Assembly: GCA_964017065.1 (NCBI GenBank) | Contig: OZ024792.1 | Coordinates: 7,435,754-7,499,753, forward strand | From: Haliclona indistincta | Lineage: Eukaryota > Porifera > Demospongiae > Haplosclerida > Chalinidae | DNA: 64,000 nt | Reading direction: 5' to 3' | Shown here: one piece after another, positions 31,184 to 43,286 of the stretch | Numbering within the stretch: the stretch's first letter is position 1 | Layout of the letters: each line of letters begins with the position of its first letter | The notes under the pieces: generated by a model | Database searches by the model: none | What the model was told of the DNA's origin: nothing | What the model saw: the letters and a program-made list of their open reading frames with translations, nothing else | Program-made: the position numbers and the translations under genes

Positions 31184-31202
31184 GGCGGGAAATTCAAGCC
31201 AC
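31184..31202. promoter_or_regulatory. E2F-like 19-mer upstream of DHX34
   Basis: GGCGGGAAATTCAAGCCAC lies 27-45 bp upstream of the DHX34 ATG. Its reverse complement contains ATTTCCCGCC, an E2F-type core. The same 19 bases recur at 53103-53121 upstream of NPHP1. Confidence 0.45.
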
Positions 31203-31379
31203 TGTACATGTAGTCCAACTGTACATGTAGTCCACTGTACATGTAGAAACTCAGTATGAGAGTCACACTTCACTATACTATGATTCAAAATTATACTAGT
31301 ACTGTTGCTGTTCAATTTTCAGCAGTGATTTACAACAAAATATATGACAACGAAATCTACTGTGTTGTATGAGGTCATT

Positions 31380-31640
31380 GGAGTTGAAGTGAATAGTTAT
31401 TATTTTCCACCATCTCGTACACATGGCAGTCTTCATTACAATTGACCATTTTTATAGTTGTCATTGTCCAATGTATCTGCTCCAGTCTTCTTTGGTAAAG
31501 CGATTTTTCTGTTGGCTCTCTTCCTGTGTGCTAGCAACACTGCTACTATAATATCACACATGCACAAATGAGAGACCCCTGGAACTAATATGACCAGCAT
31601 AGTAGAGATATGTGCACTGCTTGCACATTCTGTGTACCTA
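31380..31640 (-). pseudogene. Remnant of a third receptor: membrane helix and tail exon
   Basis: The plus strand here aligns with the last receptor exon (e.g. 21300-21600): CGATTTTTCTGTTGGCT, GTGCTAGCAACACTGCTACT and GAGACCCCTGGAACTA are shared. Deletions and point changes break the frame. Only the last exon is present; no Ig or FN3 exons are left. Confidence 0.85.
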
Positions 31641-31759
31641 AGAGAAAACAGAAGAAGTGCCGCCTTCAGCTTGTTGTGATATCTAAAAAAGTCGTAAAAT
31701 TAATGTCGGTTTCTATGATACCAATGAATTATTCATGCATACTCATCCAGGTTATATAG

Positions 31760-31992
31760 TTACCTTTGCTGCTGCTGCTAGTACCAGCTTGACGTGATTG
31801 GAATCGTAGATATCTTCTGAAGAAATTCCAGAAGTCTTTGTGATCCTGAGTGCGAGTGTAGATCTGCAATGTGAAAATAATGACTCGAATAACAACACAA
31901 TCATGCTCGAAGTGAGCTGAAAATCCTTGAAGAAGATTCTGTCTGCCTCACTCTACACGAGTCCCAGTTGAAGTTGAACTGCTCCATGCTAA
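31760..31992 (-). pseudogene. DHX34: Remnant of DHX34 exons 1-2
   Basis: 31763-31855 repeats the DHX34 exon 2 region (30941-31025; GCTTGACGTGATTGGAATCG is shared) and 31910-31992 repeats exon 1 (31083-31160; AAAATCCTTGAAGAAGATTC is shared). It ends after exon 2 and is followed on the minus strand by the receptor-tail remnant, so an internal deletion probably joined the two. Confidence 0.85.
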
Positions 31993-32537
31993 TGCTCGAG
32001 TCGAATGTCCCGCGCTAGTACTGTACTGCAGTTTTAGTGAATCTTGCAAAATTTGCCAAGCATGTCAACGTCCTTGCACATGCGCAATAGCTAGTTACAG
32101 AGTTTTGCAGGTTACTTGAACAAAATTTTTTGCTAGCACATGCGCACAGTACATTTTCTGTATATAATTGTACAGAAAACGTACTGTGCGCATGCGCCAA
32201 CAAGACATTTTTGGTCAAGCAACCTGCAAAACTGTACTGCAATTTTAGTGAATCTTGCAAAATTTGCCAAGCATGTCAACGTCCTTGCACATGCGCAATA
32301 GCTAGTTAAGTAACTTTTTAGTATTATTATTTCTAGCTATTGCGCATGTGCAAAGGACGTTTCGTGCACAATACATTTTGCAAGATTTATTAAAACCGCA
32401 GTACTGGTGTACATGGTTGTAGTATACTAGTACTCACTGCTTGCACATGCGCAGTACTGAGGGGCGGGGCTGGTGGTCTAGGATGGATCCGGATATTTGA
32501 TATACATGTACAGCGCTTTGAATATGTAGAGCGAATA
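31993..32537. repeat. Direct and inverted short repeats upstream of the ROC gene
   Basis: A block of about 75 bp (CTTGCAAAATTTGCCAAGCA...GCAATAGCTAGTTA) occurs at 32022-32097 and 32229-32306, with an inverted, diverged copy at 32334-32405. Between the direct copies is a hairpin around 32155-32185 (ACAGTACATTTTCTGTA versus its complement). No coding region was recognised. Confidence 0.75.
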
Positions 32538-33433
32538 CAGTTGTTTGCGAAGATCTTGCATAACGGAAGCGAAAGCGGAAGTATGACGTTGGCCAATCCC
32601 AGAGGAGGTTGGCCACGCGTCATCGATCATCATTTCTACGTAAGCAATGCGTAGGCCGAGTTCATGAATAACTTAAATTAATAGACTTTTTTGGAACCTT
32701 TTGGAACCTCATGAATTTATTCATATTATATGAATTTGCTGATTTGCTACTAGTTGGAGGCGCAGGACAGAGCGAAACTGTTTGCAAGCGTTCAAGAAGT
32801 TGTTAACCGACCAAAAGAAGGTCGTATTTCAGGAGGCTTGGCTCGGCTTGGCCGTTTTGGTTGCCACACTGTGAAACATTGGGAAGAAGCAGAAGATGGT
32901 CTACGGTGACCATGAGCGCCGAAGGAACGCTGTGAGCATTTGAAACAGCATTGGAGCTTGTCAACATTATTGTAGGACCGCTTATAACAGTCGTACAGCA
33001 TACTGAGCACAGCCTACCGCCAGTCAAGGCTACAGCATTCAATCACTGCTAGCAGCAGTTCTACATCACTCGTGGACAGCCTCGTGTACATTTAGTCTCC
33101 ATTCGCACAGCACTGACTGTAGCTGGACTGCCAGCAGCTATGCTGCAGCATCGGTGGGCGGGGCTCTTTGCTATTTCAATGTCATGTGATCGTGCGTGTA
33201 AGTATGACGAGCTGTGCACGTGACGAAAAGTGAATTTGATTGGCCAGCGTCACACTTCCGCCATGCAAGATCTTGCATAACGGAAGCTAAAGCGGAAGTA
33301 TGACGTTGGCCAATCAAACGCACGTAGGCGTGACTATAAACTGAAGCTGTACACGTGACGAAAAGTGAATTTGATTGGCCAGTGTCACACTTCCGCTTTC
33401 GCTTCCGTTATGCAAGATCTTCGCAAACAACTG
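32538..33433. mobile_element. Non-autonomous TA-flanked inverted-repeat element (CAGTTGTTTGCG ends)
   Basis: Terminal inverted repeats of at least 45 bp begin CAGTTGTTTGCGAAGATC and include CATAACGGAAGCGAAAGCGG. Both ends are flanked by TA (32536-32537 and 33434-33435), as for Tc1/mariner-type insertions. An inner copy of the TIR segment lies at 33270-33318. No transposase frame was seen. A solo end is at 53029-53070. Confidence 0.8.
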
Positions 33434-33578
33434 TAGGAGGGCGGCAAGGCCGGAAGATCAAAGGATCTAGGAATGTGCTAGTTCTTCATTAGTTAATTGG
33501 GCGTGGCCGCTAGCTCGGCCGCTCGTTGAGTCGTTGCTAGCTGCTTCGTACACAGACTATTCATCAAGTATCGCGATC

Positions 33579-36500
33579 ATGAGCCTAACCAAGGAACAGC
33601 AGAGCGAGCTGGTGAGTGAGAGAGTGTGTTAGTAATGACTAGTCGTCTGTAGTCTACAATCAGTGTTAGTTAGGTACAGTGCAACCTCGATTATCCGTAC
33701 CTCGTTTATCCGTACCCTCGATTATCCGGATCTGGACTAGCTATCGCTAGTAGCTGAAGGAGCTTGTTTTCGGATAATTAGATATTTTTTGTATGTAAAA
33801 ATTCTATGAATATAATTAGCGCTTACAATGTTGCACGTTATGAATATAATTAACTGCCAAGAAGCATTAGTATGCGCACGTGATTTTTAGGCTGTTATTA
33901 TGCGCACGTGATTTACGAATGCATAGCTAACGTTCCATCGTGAGGCGTGGCTCAATGGCGCTAGCATACAGCACTTGAAATCATCCGTGGATTCTTTCCA
34001 AAATTGTATTGCAAAGAGCTTGATTACTGGTCTTACTTAAAGTTATGATCTTAGAATATTGGTTTAGCTATTTTGCATAGTGCACTGCAACAGTTTCTGT
34101 GTTCTGTATGTCATGAAATTTATGAAGAAGTAGCACAGCTCCAGTAGACAGCACACTTATGCTGGGTTAAGGAATCTTTCTGCTGTGAAACAGGTTAATT
34201 TTAAGCAACTTTCTTAGTTCTAACTCTGACCAGGTCTTGTCAGCTGTATATTGGGTTTTGCAGATAACAATGGAGCTGTCTCTTCGCTCGCCGTTTTTAA
34301 ACGCCAAGATTTTGCTTCAGGACGTCTGTAGCAGACTTGTCAATAAGCTGATTGCTTGCACGAACAATAACTGTAGTGTTTTCCACTGTTGAGAATCTCT
34401 ACTACTTTCTCGCCCATAGCACCTCGGGGACCCCTGGGTTGGACCGGGTAGATCGCATTTTTGTAATCTGCTTTGCAAGAGCTTTCGATTGATACTAAAT
34501 TCGTCCAATTCCGTCCAGAGAATTTGGGTAAAATTGACAACTAAGATTCGCCATACATTTTGATTTGGAGTTGTACATGTCACGTGACTGAATATTAATG
34601 CTTCCAACCTCCTCTGGTTTGCTACAGCGAAGCGGTCTGGTTTATTTCACCTCCCCACGGTAGGAAACAATGTTTGCATAAGGTAAAGTGGCCTAATTTC
34701 GGTCACCGCCTATTTCCGGTCACTTTGCGAAAAACCCATCGCCCTGGAAAGAAGGGGCTTTCACTCCAGCAGCCAATATGCTGCCTTTGTAGCGGCAACA
34801 TCTCACTACCACAACAGCCAGACTGAGGCTAACTGACTACCTTCCTGTTGGTATAATCAGCGCCACTCTGAACCTTTGTATGCTCGACGAAGCTGAAGTA
34901 AAAAAGAGCAACTTTGCCATATGAATTTAAATTCTTAAAAAAGTACATGTATGTAACTCGTTAGCAAACTAAGATTAAAGTAAAGACTGAACATTAATGA
35001 AAATGCAGACATAGTAGTATCCAGCTATCTTCAGCGATTTCGAGCTGGCAGATGCCTGTATCATGGCAGGTGGAGCTCATTTTAAGCTCTGCGTGGGCGG
35101 TGACAATGCAAAATAGATTTTACAAATTTCTCTGCCGCGAAAACAAATAAAATCATGTAGACAGGTTTTGAAAGCGGCAGGAGACGACCAAAGCTGATCG
35201 TAGCGCGGCACACATTTTGGAAATCTCTACAGCACTTTGCATTTAGACCAACTATAGCTGTACCAAGAATCCGTGCCATAAACATCTGCTAAATGCAATC
35301 ATTATACAAAAGTACTGCTTACTGAGAATAATAGAATGTTATAGGTTGCTGAACACATCTATTTCTAGCTAAAACAGCTGCCAAACTCTCGTCGTTAGCA
35401 TAGAAAGTCGTTTTTCAAAATGACTGGAATTACCCAATTTAACCCCGATTTTTGCTATTTAAGGTTACTAGTTTTTATTAATTCTTGCTGCTAAGAAGCC
35501 GTCGAATCTTCAACACCAACTGAAAGAGTATACCCAGTAGTATCAGTGACTGCAGTGCAAGAGCTCGTGGCTCGTTAGTCTTGGTGCTCGGTGTGTGCAA
35601 ACCTGAACGAGCCAAACAGTGGCCGGAAATAGGCCACTTTACCTTAAACAAGAGAGTGCGATCTCAACGATCTAAGCCTGTATTGCCATCGTTCGAATGC
35701 TTGTGAACGGCTGCCATTTTGATTTTATCCTGACTTTTTTGGTTATCCGGACTTCTAGAAATTTTCGGTGGCCAAAGCTGTCCGGATAATCGAGGTTACA
35801 CTGTACTTGGTTAGGTAGCTCATACACACTAGCATCATAAAGCCTGTATTACTGACTAGGCAGCAGAACTACTGTGTATTATAGTGTAGGACCACAGTAG
35901 TGTGTGGAGAGGGTGTGTGAGAGTGTTGGTATGATCACCTGTCAGTTGTGCTGCTCTGTGTGCTCTACTCACACAGGATAGGAAGCTGAACAGTGCTTGT
36001 TATGGTGGTAGACTGGAGGATGCTCGCTCTACTGTTGAGAGAGGTGGTAATCCTAATTGGAAGAATGAGGTGAGTCTCCAGCTAGTCCAGTTAGCTCAAG
36101 TGTAGACAATCACCATTATTTTAATATTTTGTTGTGATTCTAACATGCACATGGTTGATTAATGGTGTAGCTACTAAGTAGAACTGCTGTGAAAGGAGAA
36201 AAGGGTTAGACTTTGAATTGAGGTGTCTACTGATTTACAGAAAATTATAAAAATTTCTATCAAAATTAAAAAGATTTTTATCGAAATCAAAAGGATGTAG
36301 GGTTGTGAAATCTACCACTGGTCCACAATGTAAAATAACAAGGAACAAGCATGGAATGGTAACACGATTGACTTGCTAACAGACCATAGATCCCTACATC
36401 AGTGGCTGCTGTGGCAGACTATAGCTAATCCCTGTTGGTAAAGAAATTAAAAAGATTTCTAACGAAATCAAAAGGATGTAGGGATAAAGAAATCTGTTAC

Positions 36501-37394
36501 TGGTCCACAATGTAAACCAACAAGGAGCAAGCATGGAATGGTAACACGATTGACTTGCTAACAGACCATAGATCCCTACATCAGTGGCTGTACATAACAT
36601 TTTGACTATACCATATTATTTTGTCACAAGCTAAATTCAATTCGATGCATGTCAGGTGTCAGCCAATAGCAACTAGCAGAACTGCTGTAGTCAGCCACTG
36701 ATGTAGGGATCTATGGTCTGTTAGCAAGTCAATCGTGTTACCATTCCATGCTTGCTCCTTGTTGGTTTACATTGTGGACCAGTAACAGATTTCTTTATCC
36801 CTACATCCTTTTGATTTCGTTAGAAATCTTTTTAATTTCTTGTTTGTGTCCTTTTTTCTTTTACAGTGAGTTTCAAATTTTTGGTGCTGTTCGAATTCGG
36901 CAAGATAATGTATCTCTGTTTTGTTTCCGTCATTGGTTTGGTTTGCTTTCTTAACAATTGCTTTTCAACTTGTAGCTCCTATAAACACTGAAACTAGGTC
37001 ATGCATTCATGCATGCTGAAGCCTGGATGCACAGCATACGAGCCCCGCCCACTCTGGTTTAGAATTTTCTGCATGGCTGTGATACTATCTGGCAAGCAGC
37101 AGAACGGTGATACTACACGAGCTTACTCTGTGAGTTGTTCTTCGAAGACTCCAGGCGCCAATATGCGCTCTCCATACGGCGATACTCTACAAGTGTGTTT
37201 GGTCACGTGCGTATTACGTAATCACAATAATGGCGTCAAACACTTAGCCTACAACTGTTCGTGATCGTGAGCTCGTCAAATGTATATCGTCGTTTCGCTA
37301 AAAACTAAGTTCAAAAGGCACATGCCAGGAGAATTTCACGACTGTTCGTGGGTGTTTTGGTCTCGGCACTGCCCGCGTAAAGGCGCTAGGCGAG

Positions 37395-37426
<32 letters not shown>

Positions 37427-40400
37427 GAAGAAAACGAAGATGACGAAACACGATTTTCACCGTTTCCAGGTTCGTCACTTTAGTAACAATTTCGAGCAAT
37501 CTCCTTGCTACTGTAAGATAGGGCAACGCCAGAGAGCAGATCTAAGTGTCTTTGGACGTATACAATTCATCACCAGGCGAAATATCAGCGTTTGAACGCT
37601 AATACATTGTATGTAGCCGCCATCTTTTTTTCTCGTTCATCCCTACATAGGGAGTCACTACCGTGCCTCCCTAATATTGTATTTAGATGTACCAGCCTAC
37701 AATGTTGTCACTCTAGCTACTGCAGTCAACACTTGTGAGTGTAGTGCCTCGAAAATATATTAGAAAATTACAAAAATGAAATTATTTTATTATAGTTTGA
37801 TCCACTATTCTCATGTGCAGTATGGATCCACTGCTTTGATGTTGGCTGCTCAGAAAGGTCGCACAGCCATTGTACAATACCTGGTTGAGAGAACAACAGC
37901 TCAAGTTAATGTCACAAATAATGTGAGTCATAGTAACAATGTACAGTGTATTATTGTACATGTACATTGGGTACTTGTCAAGTATCATTGATGAAATTGA
38001 GTGATAGAACTGCATGGCATTGATAATACAGTACATGTGGATAAGCAACGAGCTCATATTCCAACATGTATGTCAGAAGGCTACAGCAATGGTACTATTA
38101 TGTGTTTCAGACGAAATATTGAACTCTTTGATTGTTTTGTGTATACAAACTGATTTTAGTATTCACTAGTACAGCTTATAGAGTCCTGGCTTTATCTGTC
38201 TATCAAATAATCTAACACTAATTACCATAAAGGAAAGAAAAGCTAGTTTCTTGCTACTTGGCAGTGTTTCTCAGTGCTGTTCTGTATGGAGCATAGTGCC
38301 CAAATAGTATTTTGAGTCAGTGCACTACACAACTTGAAGCTACCAAATGCATACAACAAACCTGCACTGCTGCAACCAATACTGTAACACAACTTGAAGT
38401 AGTCGTACAGACAAATTCACAGAAATTGTAGCCTAGCATTATTATAACAAAAGTATTATGACAGTAACATACAGCAACTTCTCATCGACAGCTAATGAAC
38501 ATGTGTGCTATTTGAGTCAGCTTCCAGCTTTACAACTGCATCAACTAAGAGCGATGCAGTGAGTGTGTCAGAGTCTCTGGTACTCAGAAATCAGCTCAGG
38601 CTCACTCCACTATTATATTGTACTAGTTACAGTATTTGATCAGCTGAGTATAAAAATAGCTCTTGTACCAGCTCTGTACACCTTCTATCCTCATATAGTA
38701 CTCATCTACTGCCTGTCACTCTGCTGCTAGTAATGGTCACCTGGAGGTGGTGAAGCTACTAGTATCCCATGGAGCCAACAGACAGCTGAGGGATAAGGTA
38801 AGTGTCACTGAGGTGATGAAATTTTGTGTTAGTGGCCTAGCTAGTGTATTAGGGAGGCACGGTAGTGACTCCCTATGTAGGGATGAACGGGAAAACAAAA
38901 TGGCAGCTACATACAATGTATTAGCGTTCAAACGCTGATATTTCGCCTGGTGATGAATTTTATACGTCCAAAGACACCTAGATCTGCTCTCTGGCGTTGC
39001 CCCATCTTACAGTAGCAAGGAGATTGCTCGAAATTGTTACTAAAGTGACGAACCTGGAAATGGTGAAAATCGAGTTTCGTCATCTTCGTTTTCTTCTTTC
39101 TTTCTTTTTCTTTCTTCAGGGTGCCTAGTGCCTTTATGCGAGCAGTGCCGAGACCAAAACACCCACGAACAGTCGTGAAATTCTCCTGGCAGGTGCCTTT
39201 TGAACTTTGTTTTTAGCGAAACGGCGATATAAATTTCGCGATTTCTCAATCGTGATCCATTGTCAGCTAAGTGTTAGACGCCATTATTGTGATTGCGCAA
39301 TACGCACGTGACCAAGCTGTGGCTAACGCACGTGACCAAGCATTAGCTTGAGCTCCACGCCGTATGGAACACGTTTTTCTAGAGTCTTCGAAGAACGGTA
39401 AGCTCGTGTAGGATCACCATTTTGCACTTGCTAGATGTCGCTACAAACAATTGTGGGCGGGGCTGCATGAATGCGTAGGCGAGCTGATATGCACAGCAGA
39501 ACAATTTTAGCTAAGAGTTTTAAATTATTAGTAATAAAGAAAAGCCATCAACAACAGGAAAACCGAGCAAGTATCGATTTCTACCCGTGTTGCTTGTTTC
39601 AGCGATTAGTTTTCAGCGAGCGACGAAAAATCGTTGTGACAGACTGACAGAATGACACCACGACTACTGTATGCCTCGTGGCTCCGCCCCCGAGGCATAA
39701 TAAACTAATGGTGGAAACAAAGACTGCTCAGTGCATTCACTGAAAAAGAAAAAAGGACACAAACAAGAAAATTAAAAAGATTTCTATCAAAATCAAAAGG
39801 ATGTGGGGATGAAGAAATCTACCACTGGTTCACAATGTAAACCAACAAGGAACAAGCATGGAATGGTAACACGATTGACTTGCTAACAGACCATAGATCT
39901 CTACATCAGTGGCTGTACTGACATAAGATCATTATTATGTCTGCACAAGTTGAATAGGCCATTCCTACTAAGAGCCTAAAGAATTTAATTAGCGATATTG
40001 GCTAGCGTAATTGGCTTCTGGGCTAGCTGGGGTGTGAGATGATTACGTAAGCGCTAAGATTAATACACGAATTTATATGGGGCTTATGGGAGAGATCGCG
40101 ATACTTTTGACATCTTTGTAGTGCTCTCCGTAAACTTGACAACCGCGTGGTCTTGCTGCTTGGGTTCCTCTACCTTCGCTCTGTCAAACGCAAAGACTAC
40201 GCGTGCATTGGCAACAACGTTTTGGAGAAACAGGCGCGCAAACAAGGCCTACTCGCACTATAGATCAAGCTAACAAAGGACACAGTCTCCACAGTTCAAG
40301 TAACCACTGGCAGCAGTACCTGCACGCAGTATACTCTTACAGTATCCAGCTTTACAAAATTGTTTCTCTCCAGAAAAATGACCAACAAGCTTGCCATAGA

Positions 40401-43239
40401 TAGCGTAACTTGGGCTTGTTTGCGCGCCCGTTTCTCCAAAACGATGTTGCCAATGCACGCGTAGTCTTTTGCGTTCGACAGAGCGAAGGTAGAGGAACCC
40501 AAGCAGCAAGACCACGCGGTTGTCAAGTTTACGGAGAGCACTACAAAGATGTCGAAAGTATCGCGATCTCTCCCATAAGCCCCATATAAATTCGTGTATT
40601 AATCTTAGCGCTTACGTAATCATCTCGCACCCCAGTGCTGTGGGCCAGCAGAGCGGTGTGCCCACGCATACATTCCACGCATACTTTGCTCTTAGGGGGA
40701 ATGGACTATTCAATTCAATGCACTTCAGGTGTCAGTCAACAGCAACTAGCCGAATTAGCTATAGTCTGCCACAGCAGCCACTGATGTAGGGATCTATGGT
40801 CTGTTAGCAAGTCAATCATGTTACCATTCCATGCTTGTTCCTTGATGGTTTACATTGTGGACCAGTGGTAGATTTCTTTATCCCTACACCCTTTTGATTT
40901 CAATAGAAATCTTTTAATTTTCTTGTTGTATATGGTACATGTGTGTTAGTGGACTAGCTAGTGTATTGTATATGGCCCATACACAAGCCTGGCCCTGCCC
41001 ACCACAAGCGAGACAATGTTAGAACAAAGTTTGTGTCCCACGAGGAGCCCTTCGATCAAATGTATTTGCATGTGTCATAGCAGATAAACTTGTTCTAGCC
41101 TGCGGGTAACTCTCTCGCTCTCTCACAACAGCCTAAACAATCTGGAACACTCCTCAAATCTACATAGCCGACACCATAGCCTTAGTGCACGATCAGAATC
41201 AGACATCCTGTAAACATGACACAATGTAACACAATAGTGTACGACTTCTTTGAATATTCTATAAAATTCTACACATGTGTGAATTATTGGATATACGACT
41301 ATCAGGCACTCTATGGCTGCTCTATTCTCGACGTTATTAAAATCACCACCATCAGGGGATGTAACCCTGTATAATGTGTTAATTATTTTTGATCCTTGCT
41401 ATAGTTCGTCTGCACTAGGACTCTAATGCGCATTCAAAATCAATTTAATCCCGTCTGCTCTACATGTTAATACACGTATGCGTACAAAATGTATAATACA
41501 GCCACTGGTACACACTGAGATGTAGAAAAAAAGAAAAAAAGAACAAGATGTGCACTAAGATGTAATACTAGATGTAACAATAAATACAAAACAATTACTA
41601 TGTAAATTTACGCTACAGTTAATAAGCAAAGGAAAAAAAATACCAAAAAATAACAAAAAATAATAATAATAAATAAAAATTATAAGGAGTGAACTAACTA
41701 TTATACAATTCGGGCAGACCATAGCCATCGGTCATCTGAGTGATTGATCTCCATTTTGACCTTGATTCACGCAAGCACAGGTTCGTAGCTTGTAGTATGG
41801 CGAATTGTAGTCGAACCTTAACCCACCCCATCACACAAGAGTAGGGTTTGTTCGAGAGGCACTGATTTTGTATGTCAAAATCATTGATTTGTCTGCGCTA
41901 GTTTCCTACTGTTGTTTACATCACACGACATGATCGATGTCAATCTGGCTTTCATCTAGAAATTGAAGTGGGCAAAGTATATGCTGGTAAATAATTGGGA
42001 GGACGAGTGATGTGTAGATCTCAAAACAATACTGGTACTAGTATGATTCAAGCTCTAGATAGGATAGGACAACACTGAAAAAAATATCCACAAACACAAC
42101 TATCCACCATTCCACAAACACAGCAACTGCAGATGCATGTATACAGGATTTCTGTACAGTGCAGTGGTTTAGTTATGCAATCAGAAGCCAATCAGTGCTG
42201 ACCACAATTCAACTGGGCGTGTGTACAGTGTTTAGCACACCACGAGCGAGATAGCTTCCATAGCTTGCTTACACAATTTCTCTGGACCTGCGCTGCTATC
42301 CTGTAGTAAAATTCTAACCTATCAGCTTCTAGGCAGTCAACTGTGGACAGCTTAAACCATTGCCTTTGAGAAGTCCAGATCGCCAGCAACGGTAAACAAA
42401 TTGTGAGCAAATAGCGCCATAACTCACGAACTAAGCTTCATATAAAGTTTTCACATGTTCAAAAGCGAGATAATACCGTGTTCTACTGGCATTGCTAGTT
42501 TCAGAGCTTAACTTTCAACGAGGGCTACAAAACCGAACCAACCGTGAGCAATTCACACGGTAACTTACGCACTAAGCTTTAAAATCAAACTTCTTAAAAT
42601 TCAAATCCAAGCAAGTATCGATTTCTACCCGTGTTGCTTGTTTCAGCGCTTAGTTTTCAGCAAGCGCCGAGAAATCGTTGCGACAGACAGACAGACAGAA
42701 TGACACCATGACTACTGTATGCCTTGTGGCTCCGCCCACCGAGGCATAATGATGCTGCCTCCTGTTAAGAGATTAAAGAGTGTGGGATACACCATTCTTT
42801 TACTTCTTGTTATTGTGTGAGGTACACTACACAACATGTCTATGCCTCTAGGTACTGTAGTCATGTGAGTCATGATCATTGAGATCAGTACAACATGAGG
42901 AAAGAGCCTTGAGCTGGACAGTAACCAGTACAAGTGTGTGATATCACTGTATAGTAGTTACTAATTGAGGGAGCTTCATTGCTGCATGATGATAACCATG
43001 TTATTGACCGTTTTCATCATCTCATGCAGTATGGGAAGACTCCACTGGATCTAGCAAAGCAGGATGGCAGTCAGTCTGTTGTCGACTACCTAGTGACACT
43101 TGGTGAGTATATTCACACCATGCAGTAACCATGACAACTAGAATTTGTTTTTGCTTGGTGTTCACATGCTCAAGTGAGGGATACTGTACCTTGTACGTAA
43201 TCTGCTCATAAGTACGTGTGTGTGTGCGTGTGTGCGTGC

Positions 43240-43286
<47 letters not shown>

